Origin: Aeromonas encheleia
GTDB lineage: Bacteria; Pseudomonadota; Gammaproteobacteria; Enterobacterales; Aeromonadaceae
DNA: 64,000 bases
Assembly (NCBI RefSeq): GCF_900637545.1
Contig: NZ_LR134376.1
Coordinates: 1,879,001-1,943,000 of the forward strand
Direction: 5' to 3'
The notes under the pieces were generated by a model that was not told the origin of the DNA, did no database searches, and saw only the letters and a list, made by a program, of their open reading frames with translations. Shown here piece after piece: positions 16,753 to 26,487 of this stretch (within the stretch, counting starts at the first letter, position 1; the number at the start of each line of letters is the position of its first letter). A program made the translations under genes and the position numbers.

Positions 16753-17868
16753 ATGTTTCGTTTAGGGCTCATTATCAACCCGGTCGCCGGCATCGGCGGG
16801 GCGGTCGGCCTCAAGGGCAGCGACGGTGTCGTGGCCGAGGCGCTGGCGCGGGGCGCGGTGCCAAAGGCGCAGGAGCGGGCCCGTCAGGCCCTGCTGCCGC
16901 TCTGTCAGCTGACAAAATCCTTCGAGCTGCTGACGGTGGCGGGCGACATGGGGGGGACGCTTGCCGAGTCGCTCGGGTTGCCCCATCGCATCGTCCATCG
17001 ACCCGCCGCCGGCTCCACCAGCGCCGCCGACACCCGCACCGCCGCCGAGCTGATGCGGGCGGCTGGGGTGGATTTGCTGCTGTTCGCCGGCGGCGATGGC
17101 ACCGCCAGGGATATCTGCGCCGCGGTGGGGGAGTCCTGCCATGTGCTCGGCATTCCGGCCGGGTGCAAGATCCACTCCGGGGTGTACGGGGTGACCCCGG
17201 CCGCCAGCGGTCGGGTGGTGGCGCGGATGATAGGCGGTGAGCTGCTGAGCCTGGTGGATGCCGAGGTGATGGACATCGACGAAGAGGCGTTTCGGGCGGG
17301 CAAGGTGCGCGCCCGTCACTATGGCCAGCTGCTGGTGCCGGGCGATCTGCGCTACGTACAGGCGGTCAAGCAGGGCGGGCGGGAGTCCGAGGAGCTGGTG
17401 CTGGCCGATCTCGCCGCCGGGGTGGTGGAGCAGATGGAGGCCGATACCCTCTATCTGATGGGATCCGGCAGCACGGTCGCCGCCTGCATGGGGGAGCTGG
17501 GGCTGGAAAATACCTTGCTCGGTGTGGATCTGGTGGAAAATGGCCGGCTTATCGGGCAGGATCTGTCCGCCGCGGACATCCTGACCCGGATCCGCGGTCG
17601 TCGCTGCCGCCTGATCATTACCCTGATCGGTGGCCAGGGACATCTGTTCGGGCGCGGAAATCAGCAACTGAGTCCAGAGGTGATCCGGGCCGTCGGGCGG
17701 GACCATATCCAGGTTCTCGCCACCAAAGCCAAGCTGGCGGCACTCGATGGTCGTCCGCTGCTGGTGGATACCGATGACCCGGCACTGAACCGGTCGTTAA
17801 GTGGTTATCTGCGGATAACCACCGGATACAAGGATCAGGTCATCTACCCGGTGGCCAACCCGGAATAG
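16753..17868 (+). CDS. ATP-NAD kinase family protein (COG3199)
   Basis: A 371-residue cytosolic protein with a diacylglycerol/NAD-kinase fold. The N-terminus LGLIINPVAGIGGAVGLKGSDG and the nucleotide loop LFAGGDGTARDI (about 116-127) with GIPAGCKIHSGVYGVTP define the COG3199/AcoX-like group. It probably phosphorylates a nucleotide-like or small substrate; the true substrate is not established. It is a single gene just upstream of yfcL, with a GC-rich hairpin (17904-17924) between them. Confidence 0.82.
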   Translation: MFRLGLIINPVAGIGGAVGLKGSDGVVAEALARGAVPKAQERARQALLPLCQLTKSFELLTVAGDMGGTLAESLGLPHRIVHRPAAGSTSAADTRTAAELMRAAGVDLLLFAGGDGTARDICAAVGESCHVLGIPAGCKIHSGVYGVTPAASGRVVARMIGGELLSLVDAEVMDIDEEAFRAGKVRARHYGQLLVPGDLRYVQAVKQGGRESEELVLADLAAGVVEQMEADTLYLMGSGSTVAACMGELGLENTLLGVDLVENGRLIGQDLSAADILTRIRGRRCRLIITLIGGQGHLFGRGNQQLSPEVIRAVGRDHIQVLATKAKLAALDGRPLLVDTDDPALNRSLSGYLRITTGYKDQVIYPVANPE

Positions 17869-17903
17869 GACATCAAGGATGCGGCTGGCCTGGCGCCAGA
17901 GAG

Positions 17904-17924
17904 CCGCGATCAATCGGATCGCGG
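17904..17924 (+). terminator. Possible terminator after the COG3199 gene
   Basis: An 8-bp perfect stem CCGCGATC / GATCGCGG with a five-base loop, followed only by TTCC. It could be a weak terminator or an mRNA 3'-end stabiliser. Confidence 0.45.
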
Positions 17925-17990
17925 TTCCACTCCCCGAATTATTTTGCCGGCAACTTATTGCCAGCCACTCTGAAAATGAGGCTGCGTTAC

Positions 17991-18269
17991 ATGACGATTC
18001 ACGATTTTGAGCACAAGTTGTTGGGACTGATCGACACCATGGTCGCCACGGCCAGCGAAGACGATCTGTTTGCGGGCGGTTATCTGCGCGGCCACATCTC
18101 GCTGGCGGTGGCGCGAGCCGAGCTGGAAGGCAAGACCCTGGTGCGGGATGTAAAGAGCTATGTATTGCGCAGCCTGAACGAGGCCATCTTGCAGGGTGAG
18201 CTGTCCGAGCAGGACGAGGTGCTGGTGCAGGACATGTGGAGACGGCTGCAGCAGCAGGCGGAAGCTTGA
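17991..18269 (+). CDS. yfcL: YfcL family protein
   Basis: A 92-residue acidic, mostly helical cytosolic protein. It matches E. coli YfcL closely in length and pattern: LIDTMVATASEDDLFAGGYL, RGHISLAVA, then LNEAILQGELSEQDEVLV and DMW near the end. Function is not established. Start 17991 (MTIHDFEHK) is chosen by family alignment and a GAGG nine bases upstream; an in-frame upstream ATG adds eleven residues without similarity. Confidence 0.88.
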   Translation: MTIHDFEHKLLGLIDTMVATASEDDLFAGGYLRGHISLAVARAELEGKTLVRDVKSYVLRSLNEAILQGELSEQDEVLVQDMWRRLQQQAEA

Positions 18270-18282
18270 TCCCCCACACAAT

Positions 18283-18298
18283 TCAAACAGAAGTTTGA
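18283..18298. promoter_or_regulatory. PsrA/FadR-like operator upstream of the acyl-CoA synthetase
   Basis: TCAAAC-AGAA-GTTTGA is a perfect inverted repeat with a four-base spacer, fitting the CAAAC-N(2-4)-GTTTG pattern known for PsrA-type fatty acid regulators. It lies 70-85 bases upstream of the start. Confidence 0.6.
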
Positions 18299-18368
18299 GT
18301 AATCTGCTTCCCTGAGTGTTATCAAAAGGTTAATAATGAGTCTTGCCTTTTGTTTCAGGGATTAAACT

Positions 18369-20033
<1,665 letters not shown>

Positions 20034-20064
20034 TCAATCCGGGACTCGCGAGCAGAAATAGAAA

Positions 20065-20088
20065 GGGGAGCCAGTGGCTCCCCTTTTT
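20065..20088. terminator. Terminator between acyl-CoA synthetase and cdd
   Basis: An 8-bp stem GGGGAGCC / GGCTCCCC with a three-base loop, then TTTTT on the plus strand. The genes converge and the left flank GAAA gives a weaker signal on the minus strand. Confidence 0.9.
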
Positions 20089-20113
20089 GATGGGCTCATG
20101 GGCGACGCTGGCG

Positions 20114-20995
20114 TCAGACCGCCCGGTATTCCAGCTCGACTGAGCCCAGCGCCTTGAGGGTGGACTGGGCCGCATCCCGCTGGCTGATCTGGCCCTGCTT
20201 GTTCTCCAGCAGCACGGCGCGGCGCACCCTGGTGAGCTCCTCGCCGTTCAGCACGGCGTGGGCGCAGGCCATCTGCATCGGGGGGAGGCTGGGGTTGAAG
20301 GCGGCGTTCTCGGCGTAACGACCGCAGAAGATGCGGCCGTCGGCGAACTGCAGCGCCACCGCGGCGTAACCCTGGCTGTAGGGGGCGTAGCTCTGGCGGG
20401 CGGCGGCCAGCGCGGCCTGCCACAGGGGATCGTCGCTCTCCAGCACCAGCTCATGGTGGGCCTGCGGGCTCATCAGGGCATCTGTGATGTCGAGATCCGC
20501 CGGGCCGAACGAGTGGGGCAGGAAGGATTGCAGCTCGCTCAGGTCGTCCGGCAGGGAGACCTTCAGGGTCTTGGCGGTGCTCAGCTCGTTCATGAACTGG
20601 CGGCAGTGGCCGCAGGGGGTGTAGTTGACGGTGATCTCGGAGATCCCGGTCTCGCCACCCAGCCAGGCGTTGGAGATGGCAGACTGCTCGGCGTGCACCG
20701 AGTGGAACAGCCCCTGGCCGGCGAACTCCATGTTGGCGCCCAGGTACCAGGTACCACTCAGGCCGCAGGCGATGGCGCCGACGAAGAACTTGGAGATGGG
20801 GGCGACCGAGCAGGCGGCGGCCAGCGGCAGCAGGGCGAGGCGCAGGGCGCGATCCTCCAGCCCGGTGGCGGCGCTCAGGGTGGTGATCTGCTCGGGGCTG
20901 AAACGGGCCTGGAAATCGTCGCCCAGCATGGGCAGCAGTGCTGCCTGCAGCGGGGCAGACAGGGTCTCGAGTGGCTTGGCAAAACGGGGATGCAT
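20114..20995 (-). CDS. cdd: Cytidine deaminase
   Basis: Converts cytidine and deoxycytidine to uridine forms in nucleoside salvage. The 293-residue protein is of the long, dimeric E. coli type. The zinc and proton-shuttle motif HAEQSAISNAW is at about 101-111 and the second zinc pair is in TPCGHCRQFMNEL. It follows yohK on the same strand, as in E. coli (yohJ-yohK-cdd). A near-perfect CRP site lies 58-73 bases upstream of its start, which agrees with CRP (and CytR) control of cdd. Confidence 0.96.
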   Translation of the reverse strand: MHPRFAKPLETLSAPLQAALLPMLGDDFQARFSPEQITTLSAATGLEDRALRLALLPLAAACSVAPISKFFVGAIACGLSGTWYLGANMEFAGQGLFHSVHAEQSAISNAWLGGETGISEITVNYTPCGHCRQFMNELSTAKTLKVSLPDDLSELQSFLPHSFGPADLDITDALMSPQAHHELVLESDDPLWQAALAAARQSYAPYSQGYAAVALQFADGRIFCGRYAENAAFNPSLPPMQMACAHAVLNGEELTRVRRAVLLENKQGQISQRDAAQSTLKALGSVELEYRAV

Positions 20996-21052
20996 ACTGT
21001 GTCCTCAAAGGCCAATTGGGGGGCCATTGTAGGGAGCAAGCGCGGCGAAATG

Positions 21053-21068
21053 TGTGAGCGCGCTCACG
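21053..21068. promoter_or_regulatory. CRP site upstream of cdd
   Basis: TGTGA-GCGCGC-TCACG matches the CRP consensus TGTGA-N6-TCACA in nine of ten fixed bases. The nearby GAAACGTTTGTC (about 21100) is suggestive of a LacI-family (CytR/PurR-like) element, but it is weak. Confidence 0.8.
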
Positions 21069-21194
21069 CCTTGGTGGGCAAAGGGCCGGCGATGTTAAAG
21101 GAAACGTTTGTCTTGCGCAATCTGTGCGTCAGCTCCCAGCACGGGGAGTCTTAAGTGTCACCTGAGTATGAGTGGGCGTTTGACTGGAAAGCGA

Positions 21195-21220
21195 GCAATG
21201 GCCGCCAGGGCGGCCATTGC
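21195..21220 (-). terminator. Hairpin between yohK and cdd
   Basis: A 12-bp inverted repeat GCAATGGCCGCC / GGCGGCCATTGC, 20 bases after the yohK stop on the minus strand. The tail (TCGCTTTCC) is only mildly U-rich. Confidence 0.6.
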
Positions 21221-21240
21221 AGGGGCAGCGTGGGGTGGTC

Positions 21241-21927
21241 TCAGGTCAGCCAGTGGTAGATGGCAAACAGCAGCGGGGCCACGGCGGCGGTGAGGATGCC
21301 GCACACCACCATGGCCAGCGACGAGAAGGCGCCCTGGGTGACCCCCTTCTCGGCGGAGGTGGCGGTGCCGATGGCGTGGGCGCAGGCCCCCATGGCGAGG
21401 CCCTGGGCTTCCGGGTCGGTCACTTTCAGTAGTTTGAGCAGCGGATAGCCGATCAGGGCACCGATAATCCCCACTATGACCACCACGGCCGCCGCGATGG
21501 CGGGGATGCCGCCCAGCGACTGGCTGACGCTCATGGCGAGCGGGGTGGTGATGGACTTGGTGGCAAGCGAGGCCAGCAGCGCCGGATCTGCCCCCATCAG
21601 ATGGCCGATCAGCAGAGTAGTGCAGACCGAGATCAGCACAGAGGCCAGGGTGCAGACCAGGATGGGTTTGAGCCTTGAGCGGATCTGGCGGGCCTGCTGA
21701 TAGAGCGGCAGCGCCAGCGCGACCACCGCCGGCTCCAGCAGCGCCGTGATGGGGAAGGTGCCGTGCTGGTACTGATCCAGCGGCAGATCCAGCCAGAGCA
21801 GCAGGCCGATGATGACGGCCGTGGGGATCAGCACGGGGTTGACGATGGGCCAGGGCAGGCGGCGATAGAGCGCCCGGGTCATGAAATAGAGCGCCAGGGT
21901 CAGCGGAATGGCGAGCCAGAACATCAT
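21241..21927 (-). CDS. yohK: LrgB/CidB-family membrane protein YohK
   Basis: A 228-residue inner-membrane protein of the LrgB family with about six to seven helices. The conserved block LATKSITTPLAMSVSQSLGG and the C-terminal GACAHAIGTATSAEKG are diagnostic. LrgAB-type pairs have been linked to murein hydrolase control and, more recently, to small-molecule (pyruvate, glycolate) transport. It is the partner of YohJ, encoded 58 bases upstream, and precedes cdd as in enteric genomes. Confidence 0.92.
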   Translation of the reverse strand: MMFWLAIPLTLALYFMTRALYRRLPWPIVNPVLIPTAVIIGLLLWLDLPLDQYQHGTFPITALLEPAVVALALPLYQQARQIRSRLKPILVCTLASVLISVCTTLLIGHLMGADPALLASLATKSITTPLAMSVSQSLGGIPAIAAAVVVIVGIIGALIGYPLLKLLKVTDPEAQGLAMGACAHAIGTATSAEKGVTQGAFSSLAMVVCGILTAAVAPLLFAIYHWLT

Positions 21928-21985
21928 GGCAGCCTCCTGGTCATGGCCGAGAGGAACGGCATGAGTGGCAGGGCGAACGAGGGGA

Positions 21986-22345
21986 TCATTGCTTGTTCAT
22001 CCTCTGGTAGAGGTGGCCGACGGTGGCGAGGATCAGCACTATCCCCAGCACGACGCAGAGCATGATGAGCCCGAAGGATTGACGCAGGGGCTCGAGCCAG
22101 GCCACCAGCCCGACCGCCACCGGCACGAACAGGACCCCCATGTGGCGCAGCAGCAGGCCGGCACCCTGTTCGACCCAGTGCAGCTTGATGAGTTGCAGGG
22201 AGAGCAGCACGAACAGCAGCAGCATGCCGATGATGCTGCCGGGGAAGGCGAAGGGCAGCAGGGCCGCCAGGGTTTTGCCTGTCAGCAGGCAGGCGAGGAT
22301 GACCATGAAGTCACGAAGGTACAGCAGGGTGCGTTGAAGCAGCAC
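21986..22345 (-). CDS. yohJ: LrgA/CidA-family membrane protein YohJ (GTG start)
   Basis: A 119-residue inner-membrane protein with four helices and the LrgA signature FPGSIIGMLLLFVLL (about 36-50), followed by LLLRHMGVLFVPVAVGL. I chose GTG 22345 because GAGG lies five bases upstream and the N-terminus then aligns with E. coli YohJ. A longer in-frame ATG at 22426 adds 27 unrelated residues. It probably acts with YohK. Confidence 0.85.
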   Translation of the reverse strand: MLLQRTLLYLRDFMVILACLLTGKTLAALLPFAFPGSIIGMLLLFVLLSLQLIKLHWVEQGAGLLLRHMGVLFVPVAVGLVAWLEPLRQSFGLIMLCVVLGIVLILATVGHLYQRMNKQ

Positions 22346-22486
22346 GGGGGCCTCATCTTGGCAACTGTGAGCGAGGTCGCAGTTTAGCAGAGCGCAGGGG
22401 TCACAGAACAGGGTCAACTGACCCACAGACGATACAATGGCGACCCATCGCCGCCGTTTTTCCGCGTCTTATCATGAGGAGATCCC

Positions 22487-24202
22487 ATGTCGTATCCTGC
22501 TCTCTTGTCCGTGCTGCGCCAGTGGCCCGCCGATCCCGCCCTGCCGTCCCATCTGCTGCAGACCCGCCAGTGGGACGGCCCCCTGTGCCGGGTAAGGCTG
22601 GATAACACCGGCGCCACCCCTGAGCCCGTGCAGGACTGGCTGCTGTTTGACGGCGAGCTGGGCATCCCCCCCGAGGCGGCCATCTATGGGGAGGGCTTCC
22701 AGATGCTGGCCCAGACCATGGGCACTTGGCAGCGCCCCGAGCCGGTCGGGCGCTGCCCGGATGCGGGTGTCTATCGCATTACGGCGGACGAGGGCTATCA
22801 CAGCGTCCACAACCTGCTGCTGGTCGAGCGGGCGCAGGGCTGGCTGTTGCTCGCCTTCGCCAGCTGTCAGCGTTTTGGCGGCGAGTTTCGGCTCTACCCC
22901 GAGGGTCGCCTGCAGATCCTGATGAATGGCGAGGGGCGCTCGCTCGCGCCGGGCCAGCACTGGCAGAGCGAGGCGCTGATCTGTCTGGAGGGGCCGGACA
23001 GGGAGGCCCTGCTCGGGGAGCTGGCGAGCCGAGTCGAGACCGAGCACGGCAGCCTGGTGGCCCAGGTGCCCGCGCGGCCGAGCGGCTGGTGCTCCTGGTA
23101 TCACTACTATGCAGAGGTGAGTGCGGCGGATATTCGCGAGAACCTCGCGGTGCGGGCCGAGCGTTTCCCGGGGCTGCGCTACGTGCAGATAGACGATGGC
23201 TACCAGGCCAGGATGGGGGACTGGCTCACTCCCTCCGCCAAGTTCGAGCAGGGGGTCGCGCCGCTCGCGGCCGAGATCCGGGCGGCGGGTTGCGAGCCCG
23301 CGCTCTGGGTCGCCCCCTTTATTGCCGAGCCGGGCTCCCGGGTATTTCAGGATCACCCCGACTGGTTCGTGAAGGGGAATGACGGCCTGCCGTTACCCTC
23401 CGAGCGGGTGACCTACGGCGGCTGGCGCTGCACCCCCTGGTATGTGCTTGATGGCTCCCACCCCGAGGTGCAGGCCCACCTCGAGCGGGTGTTCCGGACC
23501 CTGCGCGAGCAGTGGGGCATCCACTATTTCAAGCTGGACGCCAACTTCTGGGGCGCCATCCACGGCGGCCACTTCTGCGATCCGTCCGCCACCCGGGTGG
23601 AGGCTTATCGCCGTGGCATGGCGGCCGTGCTGCGCGGGGCGGGTGAGGGCGCCTTCCTGCTCGGCTGCAACGCCCCCCTCTGGCCCAGCCTGGGGCTGGT
23701 GCACGGCATGCGGGTGAGCGACGACGTGGAGCGCCAGGGCCCGCGTTTTCGCCAGATAGCCCGGGAAGCCTTCTGCCGCGCCTGGCAGAACGACCGGCTC
23801 TGGGCGCTGGATCCCGACTGCGTCTGCCTGCGCGACTTGCCCAATCAGCAGGCCGGCGCGTTCGACTACCAGTTCCACCTGGCCGCCCTGGTGGCGAGCG
23901 GTGGCATGGTGCTGGCCGGCGACCGGCTGCAGGATCTCGATGAGCTGCAGGGGGCGCAACTGCTCAGGCTGCTGGCCCTGTGCGAGGCGCGCACGCCGGC
24001 GGCCCGCTTCGATGACATGGGCTTCTCCCGTGGGCGGGTGGCCCTGCCCGGGGGCGGCGAGCTGCTCTGCCTGTTCAACTGGGGCGAGCAGGCGAAGAGG
24101 CTCGCGCTGCCGGCGGGGGGCACGGATTTCTGGGACGACAGCCCGCTGGGCGACGCCCTTGTGCTGCAGGGGGGCCAGGGGCGGGTGATCCGCTACGCCT
24201 GA
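22487..24202 (+). CDS. Alpha-galactosidase-like glycoside hydrolase, GH36 family
   Basis: Probable cytosolic exo-glycosidase hydrolysing alpha-galactosides. The 571-residue protein has an N-terminal beta-sandwich and a central TIM barrel: WCSWYHYY (about 201-208), VQIDDGYQ, LWVAPFI, the nucleophile Asp of YFKLDANFWG (D351) and the acid/base Asp in RVSDDVE (D412/D413). No signal peptide is visible and no sugar transporter is beside it, so the natural substrate is unclear. The start follows GAGGAG. It is divergent from yohJ and ends at a long bidirectional terminator. Confidence 0.85.
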   Translation: MSYPALLSVLRQWPADPALPSHLLQTRQWDGPLCRVRLDNTGATPEPVQDWLLFDGELGIPPEAAIYGEGFQMLAQTMGTWQRPEPVGRCPDAGVYRITADEGYHSVHNLLLVERAQGWLLLAFASCQRFGGEFRLYPEGRLQILMNGEGRSLAPGQHWQSEALICLEGPDREALLGELASRVETEHGSLVAQVPARPSGWCSWYHYYAEVSAADIRENLAVRAERFPGLRYVQIDDGYQARMGDWLTPSAKFEQGVAPLAAEIRAAGCEPALWVAPFIAEPGSRVFQDHPDWFVKGNDGLPLPSERVTYGGWRCTPWYVLDGSHPEVQAHLERVFRTLREQWGIHYFKLDANFWGAIHGGHFCDPSATRVEAYRRGMAAVLRGAGEGAFLLGCNAPLWPSLGLVHGMRVSDDVERQGPRFRQIAREAFCRAWQNDRLWALDPDCVCLRDLPNQQAGAFDYQFHLAALVASGGMVLAGDRLQDLDELQGAQLLRLLALCEARTPAARFDDMGFSRGRVALPGGGELLCLFNWGEQAKRLALPAGGTDFWDDSPLGDALVLQGGQGRVIRYA

Positions 24203-24210
24203 GGCTAGCG

Positions 24211-24249
24211 CCATACAAAAAGGCTCCCGACGGGAGCCTTTTTGTATGG
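24211..24249. terminator. Long bidirectional terminator
   Basis: A near-perfect 18-bp inverted repeat (CCATACAAAAAGGCTCCC and its complement) with a minimal loop. It contains A and T runs that make it work on either strand, between the convergent GH36 gene and the exported-protein gene. Confidence 0.93.
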
Positions 24250-24269
24250 TAAGGGGTCTGGCAGACGGC

Positions 24270-24776
24270 TTAGAAGTGCCACTCCATCCCGATGGCGTAG
24301 TTGGCGGAGCCATAGCCCGGGATCTCGTTGCTGGAGGCCAGCGCCTTGAGGGTCAGGCGGGCGCTCAGGGGAATGCCGAGCCCCATGCCGATGGCGACCT
24401 CGTCACTCTGATCCCCCATCATGTCGACGCGCAGGGTGCGGTAGAGGGAGAGATCCTGGCTCATCTGGGCATAGATCTGGGAGGATTTGTTGTAGAGCTG
24501 GCCGAAGATCTCCATCTGGAAGCCGTTCTGCGGGGTGATCGCGAGCGGGATCCCGGCGAAGCGGTAGAGATCGGAGTGGTTGAAATAGCTGTTGACGATC
24601 TGGGGCGTGAAGTCGGTCTGCTGATAGAGGTTGCTGAAGTTGCGTTCGATCAGCTGATAGGTCTGCTCCGGCAGACGCAGCAGATAGTCCGGTACCTCGA
24701 AACGGCTCCCCGCCATGGCGGCCGATGGCAGCAGGGTGCAGCTGATAAGCGTTAGAGCAGTGAGTCCGGAGCGCAT
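24270..24776 (-). CDS. Exported protein of unknown function, possibly outer-membrane
   Basis: A 168-residue protein with a clear signal peptide (MRSGLTALTLISCTLLPSAAMA). The mature part is rich in Tyr, Gln and Leu and ends in alternating hydrophobic strands with a final WHF, as in small outer-membrane beta-barrels. I do not recognise the family. Start 24776 is chosen because GGGGAT lies upstream and the signal peptide begins there; an in-frame ATG 17 codons earlier spoils it. A perfect CRP site lies 126-141 bases upstream, suggesting glucose-repressed expression. Confidence 0.65.
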   Translation of the reverse strand: MRSGLTALTLISCTLLPSAAMAGSRFEVPDYLLRLPEQTYQLIERNFSNLYQQTDFTPQIVNSYFNHSDLYRFAGIPLAITPQNGFQMEIFGQLYNKSSQIYAQMSQDLSLYRTLRVDMMGDQSDEVAIGMGLGIPLSARLTLKALASSNEIPGYGSANYAIGMEWHF

Positions 24777-24901
24777 CAAGATCCCCAAGGGTCGAAAGCA
24801 AGGCATCCATGCCAGCCGTGCATACAAGTAATTAAATTGTCAGGAGTCTTGGCTCCCTTGCTCATTATGTCGTGAGCGCAGGGAGCGTACAGGTTTTTTA
24901 C

Positions 24902-24917
24902 TGTGAAACGGCTCACA
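24902..24917. promoter_or_regulatory. Perfect CRP site between sbcB and the exported-protein gene
   Basis: TGTGA-AACGGC-TCACA matches all ten conserved CRP bases. On the minus strand it is upstream of the exported-protein gene and immediately downstream of sbcB, so that gene is the likely target. Confidence 0.8.
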
Positions 24918-24919
24918 TC

Positions 24920-26347
24920 TCATAGATCTTCGAGGTAGTGATAGAGGCTCTTGAGGATGGCAAAGTTCCGTTCGTTACCCTGGTTCTGCTCCGCCAGCGC
25001 CTCGAGGCGTGGCACATAATCCGGCAGACGGCTGCTGAAGTAGTCGCTGCAGTGAAGGCGCCAGCGCTTCTGCTCCGCCTCGCTCAGGGTGTGCGGCCAG
25101 TTGCGGGCACGGTAGCGGAACAGCATCTCCGGCAGACGCGGATCGCTGAAGGCAAATTCCCGCTCGCCCAGCAGTTCCGCCGGGGTGGCCCGCACCAGAT
25201 CCAGGGCGGCCTTGTCGCCGTGACCAAAGAAACCGGCGTAGAGCTGGGTATCGGGGTCGCCGTCGTTGCTGCCGGCAAACTCCTGATTGAACACCTCCAC
25301 CAGTTTTTCCCGCACTTCGGGGTGGGCCCGCAGCAGATCCAGGCTCTTGCGGCACTGCTCGCGGTTGACCCCGAGCTCGTCGGCCCGAGCCGGGGTCAGG
25401 GTCGCGGCGGGGGCCAGCACCGGGCACTTGTTGATGTGCACCAGCTTGATCGGAATGCCCGCCAGCTCCCCCAGCTCCTCTTTTTTGGTGTAGAGCCGCT
25501 CGCGGATCTCGTCGCTGGAGAGCTCGATGAGCGGGCTGGGGTCACGGGTGAGATCCACCATGATCACCGCATTCTGATTGGTCGGATGCCAGGCCAGTGG
25601 TGACACCCAGCTCACGCAGCCCTGCCAGGGAGAGAACATGCCCGAGACATGGACCAGTGGCTTCATGGTCACCACGTCGATCAGCGCCTTCACCTTGTTT
25701 TTGTTGCGCAGGGAAAACAGGTAATCAAACAGCTTGGGCTGGGCACTCTTCACCAGCTTGGCCAGCTCTATGGTGGCCAGCACGTCCGACAGCGCATCGT
25801 GGGCATTGGCATGGGCGACGCCGTTGGCCACCGTCAACTTCTCCAGCCGGAAGCTCGGCTTGCCTTCCTCATCGAAGGCCCAGGTGATCCCCTCCGGGCG
25901 CAGGGCATAGCAGGCCCGCAGCATGTCGAGGATGTCCCAGCGGGAGTTGCCGTTCTGCCAGGCGTAGGCATAGGGGTCGTAGAAGTTGCGATACAGGGTG
26001 TAGCGGGTCACCTCGTCATCGAAGCGGATGCTGTTGTAGCCCAGCACGCAGGTGTTCGGAGTGGCGAACTGCTCGTGGATCTGGCGGATGAAGTCCGCCT
26101 CGCACAGCCCGTCCTTCATCGCCTTCTGCGGCGTGATGCCGGTGATGAGGCAGGCCTCGGGCTCAGGCAGGTAATCCGCCGGCGGCTTGCAGTAGATCAC
26201 CAGCGGCTCGCCGATGACGTTGAAATCCGCATCGGTGCGAATGCCAGCGAACTGCGCCGGTCTGTCCCGCGCCGGGCTGATGCCGAAGGTCTCGTAGTCG
26301 TGGAAGTAGAAGGTGGGCTCGCTGCCTGGCTGTGCTGTTTTGCTCAT
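24920..26347 (-). CDS. sbcB: Exodeoxyribonuclease I
   Basis: Processive 3'-5' single-strand DNA exonuclease used in recombination and mismatch repair. The 475-residue protein starts MSKTAQPGSEP at 26347 and has the DEDDh-family motifs: FHDYETFG (ExoI), GYNSIRFDDEVTRY (ExoII) and AHDALSDVLATI (ExoIII). An SH3-like and a C-terminal helical domain follow, with the conserved FRYRARNWP. A longer in-frame start at 26434 adds a low-complexity stretch and is rejected. The Shine-Dalgarno sequence is weak. Confidence 0.95.
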   Translation of the reverse strand: MSKTAQPGSEPTFYFHDYETFGISPARDRPAQFAGIRTDADFNVIGEPLVIYCKPPADYLPEPEACLITGITPQKAMKDGLCEADFIRQIHEQFATPNTCVLGYNSIRFDDEVTRYTLYRNFYDPYAYAWQNGNSRWDILDMLRACYALRPEGITWAFDEEGKPSFRLEKLTVANGVAHANAHDALSDVLATIELAKLVKSAQPKLFDYLFSLRNKNKVKALIDVVTMKPLVHVSGMFSPWQGCVSWVSPLAWHPTNQNAVIMVDLTRDPSPLIELSSDEIRERLYTKKEELGELAGIPIKLVHINKCPVLAPAATLTPARADELGVNREQCRKSLDLLRAHPEVREKLVEVFNQEFAGSNDGDPDTQLYAGFFGHGDKAALDLVRATPAELLGEREFAFSDPRLPEMLFRYRARNWPHTLSEAEQKRWRLHCSDYFSSRLPDYVPRLEALAEQNQGNERNFAILKSLYHYLEDL

Positions 26348-26487
26348 GTTGTTCGAGATGGGCTGTCCGATGGCGGCGCCATGGCGCCTGGGTGGGCGGT
26401 GCCATGCACCGCAGTTGCCAGCATGGTAAACCATAGCGCAGGCAGAGCGAAGCCTGGGGCGGTTGCCTGCTGTTTTAATGGGCAGTG

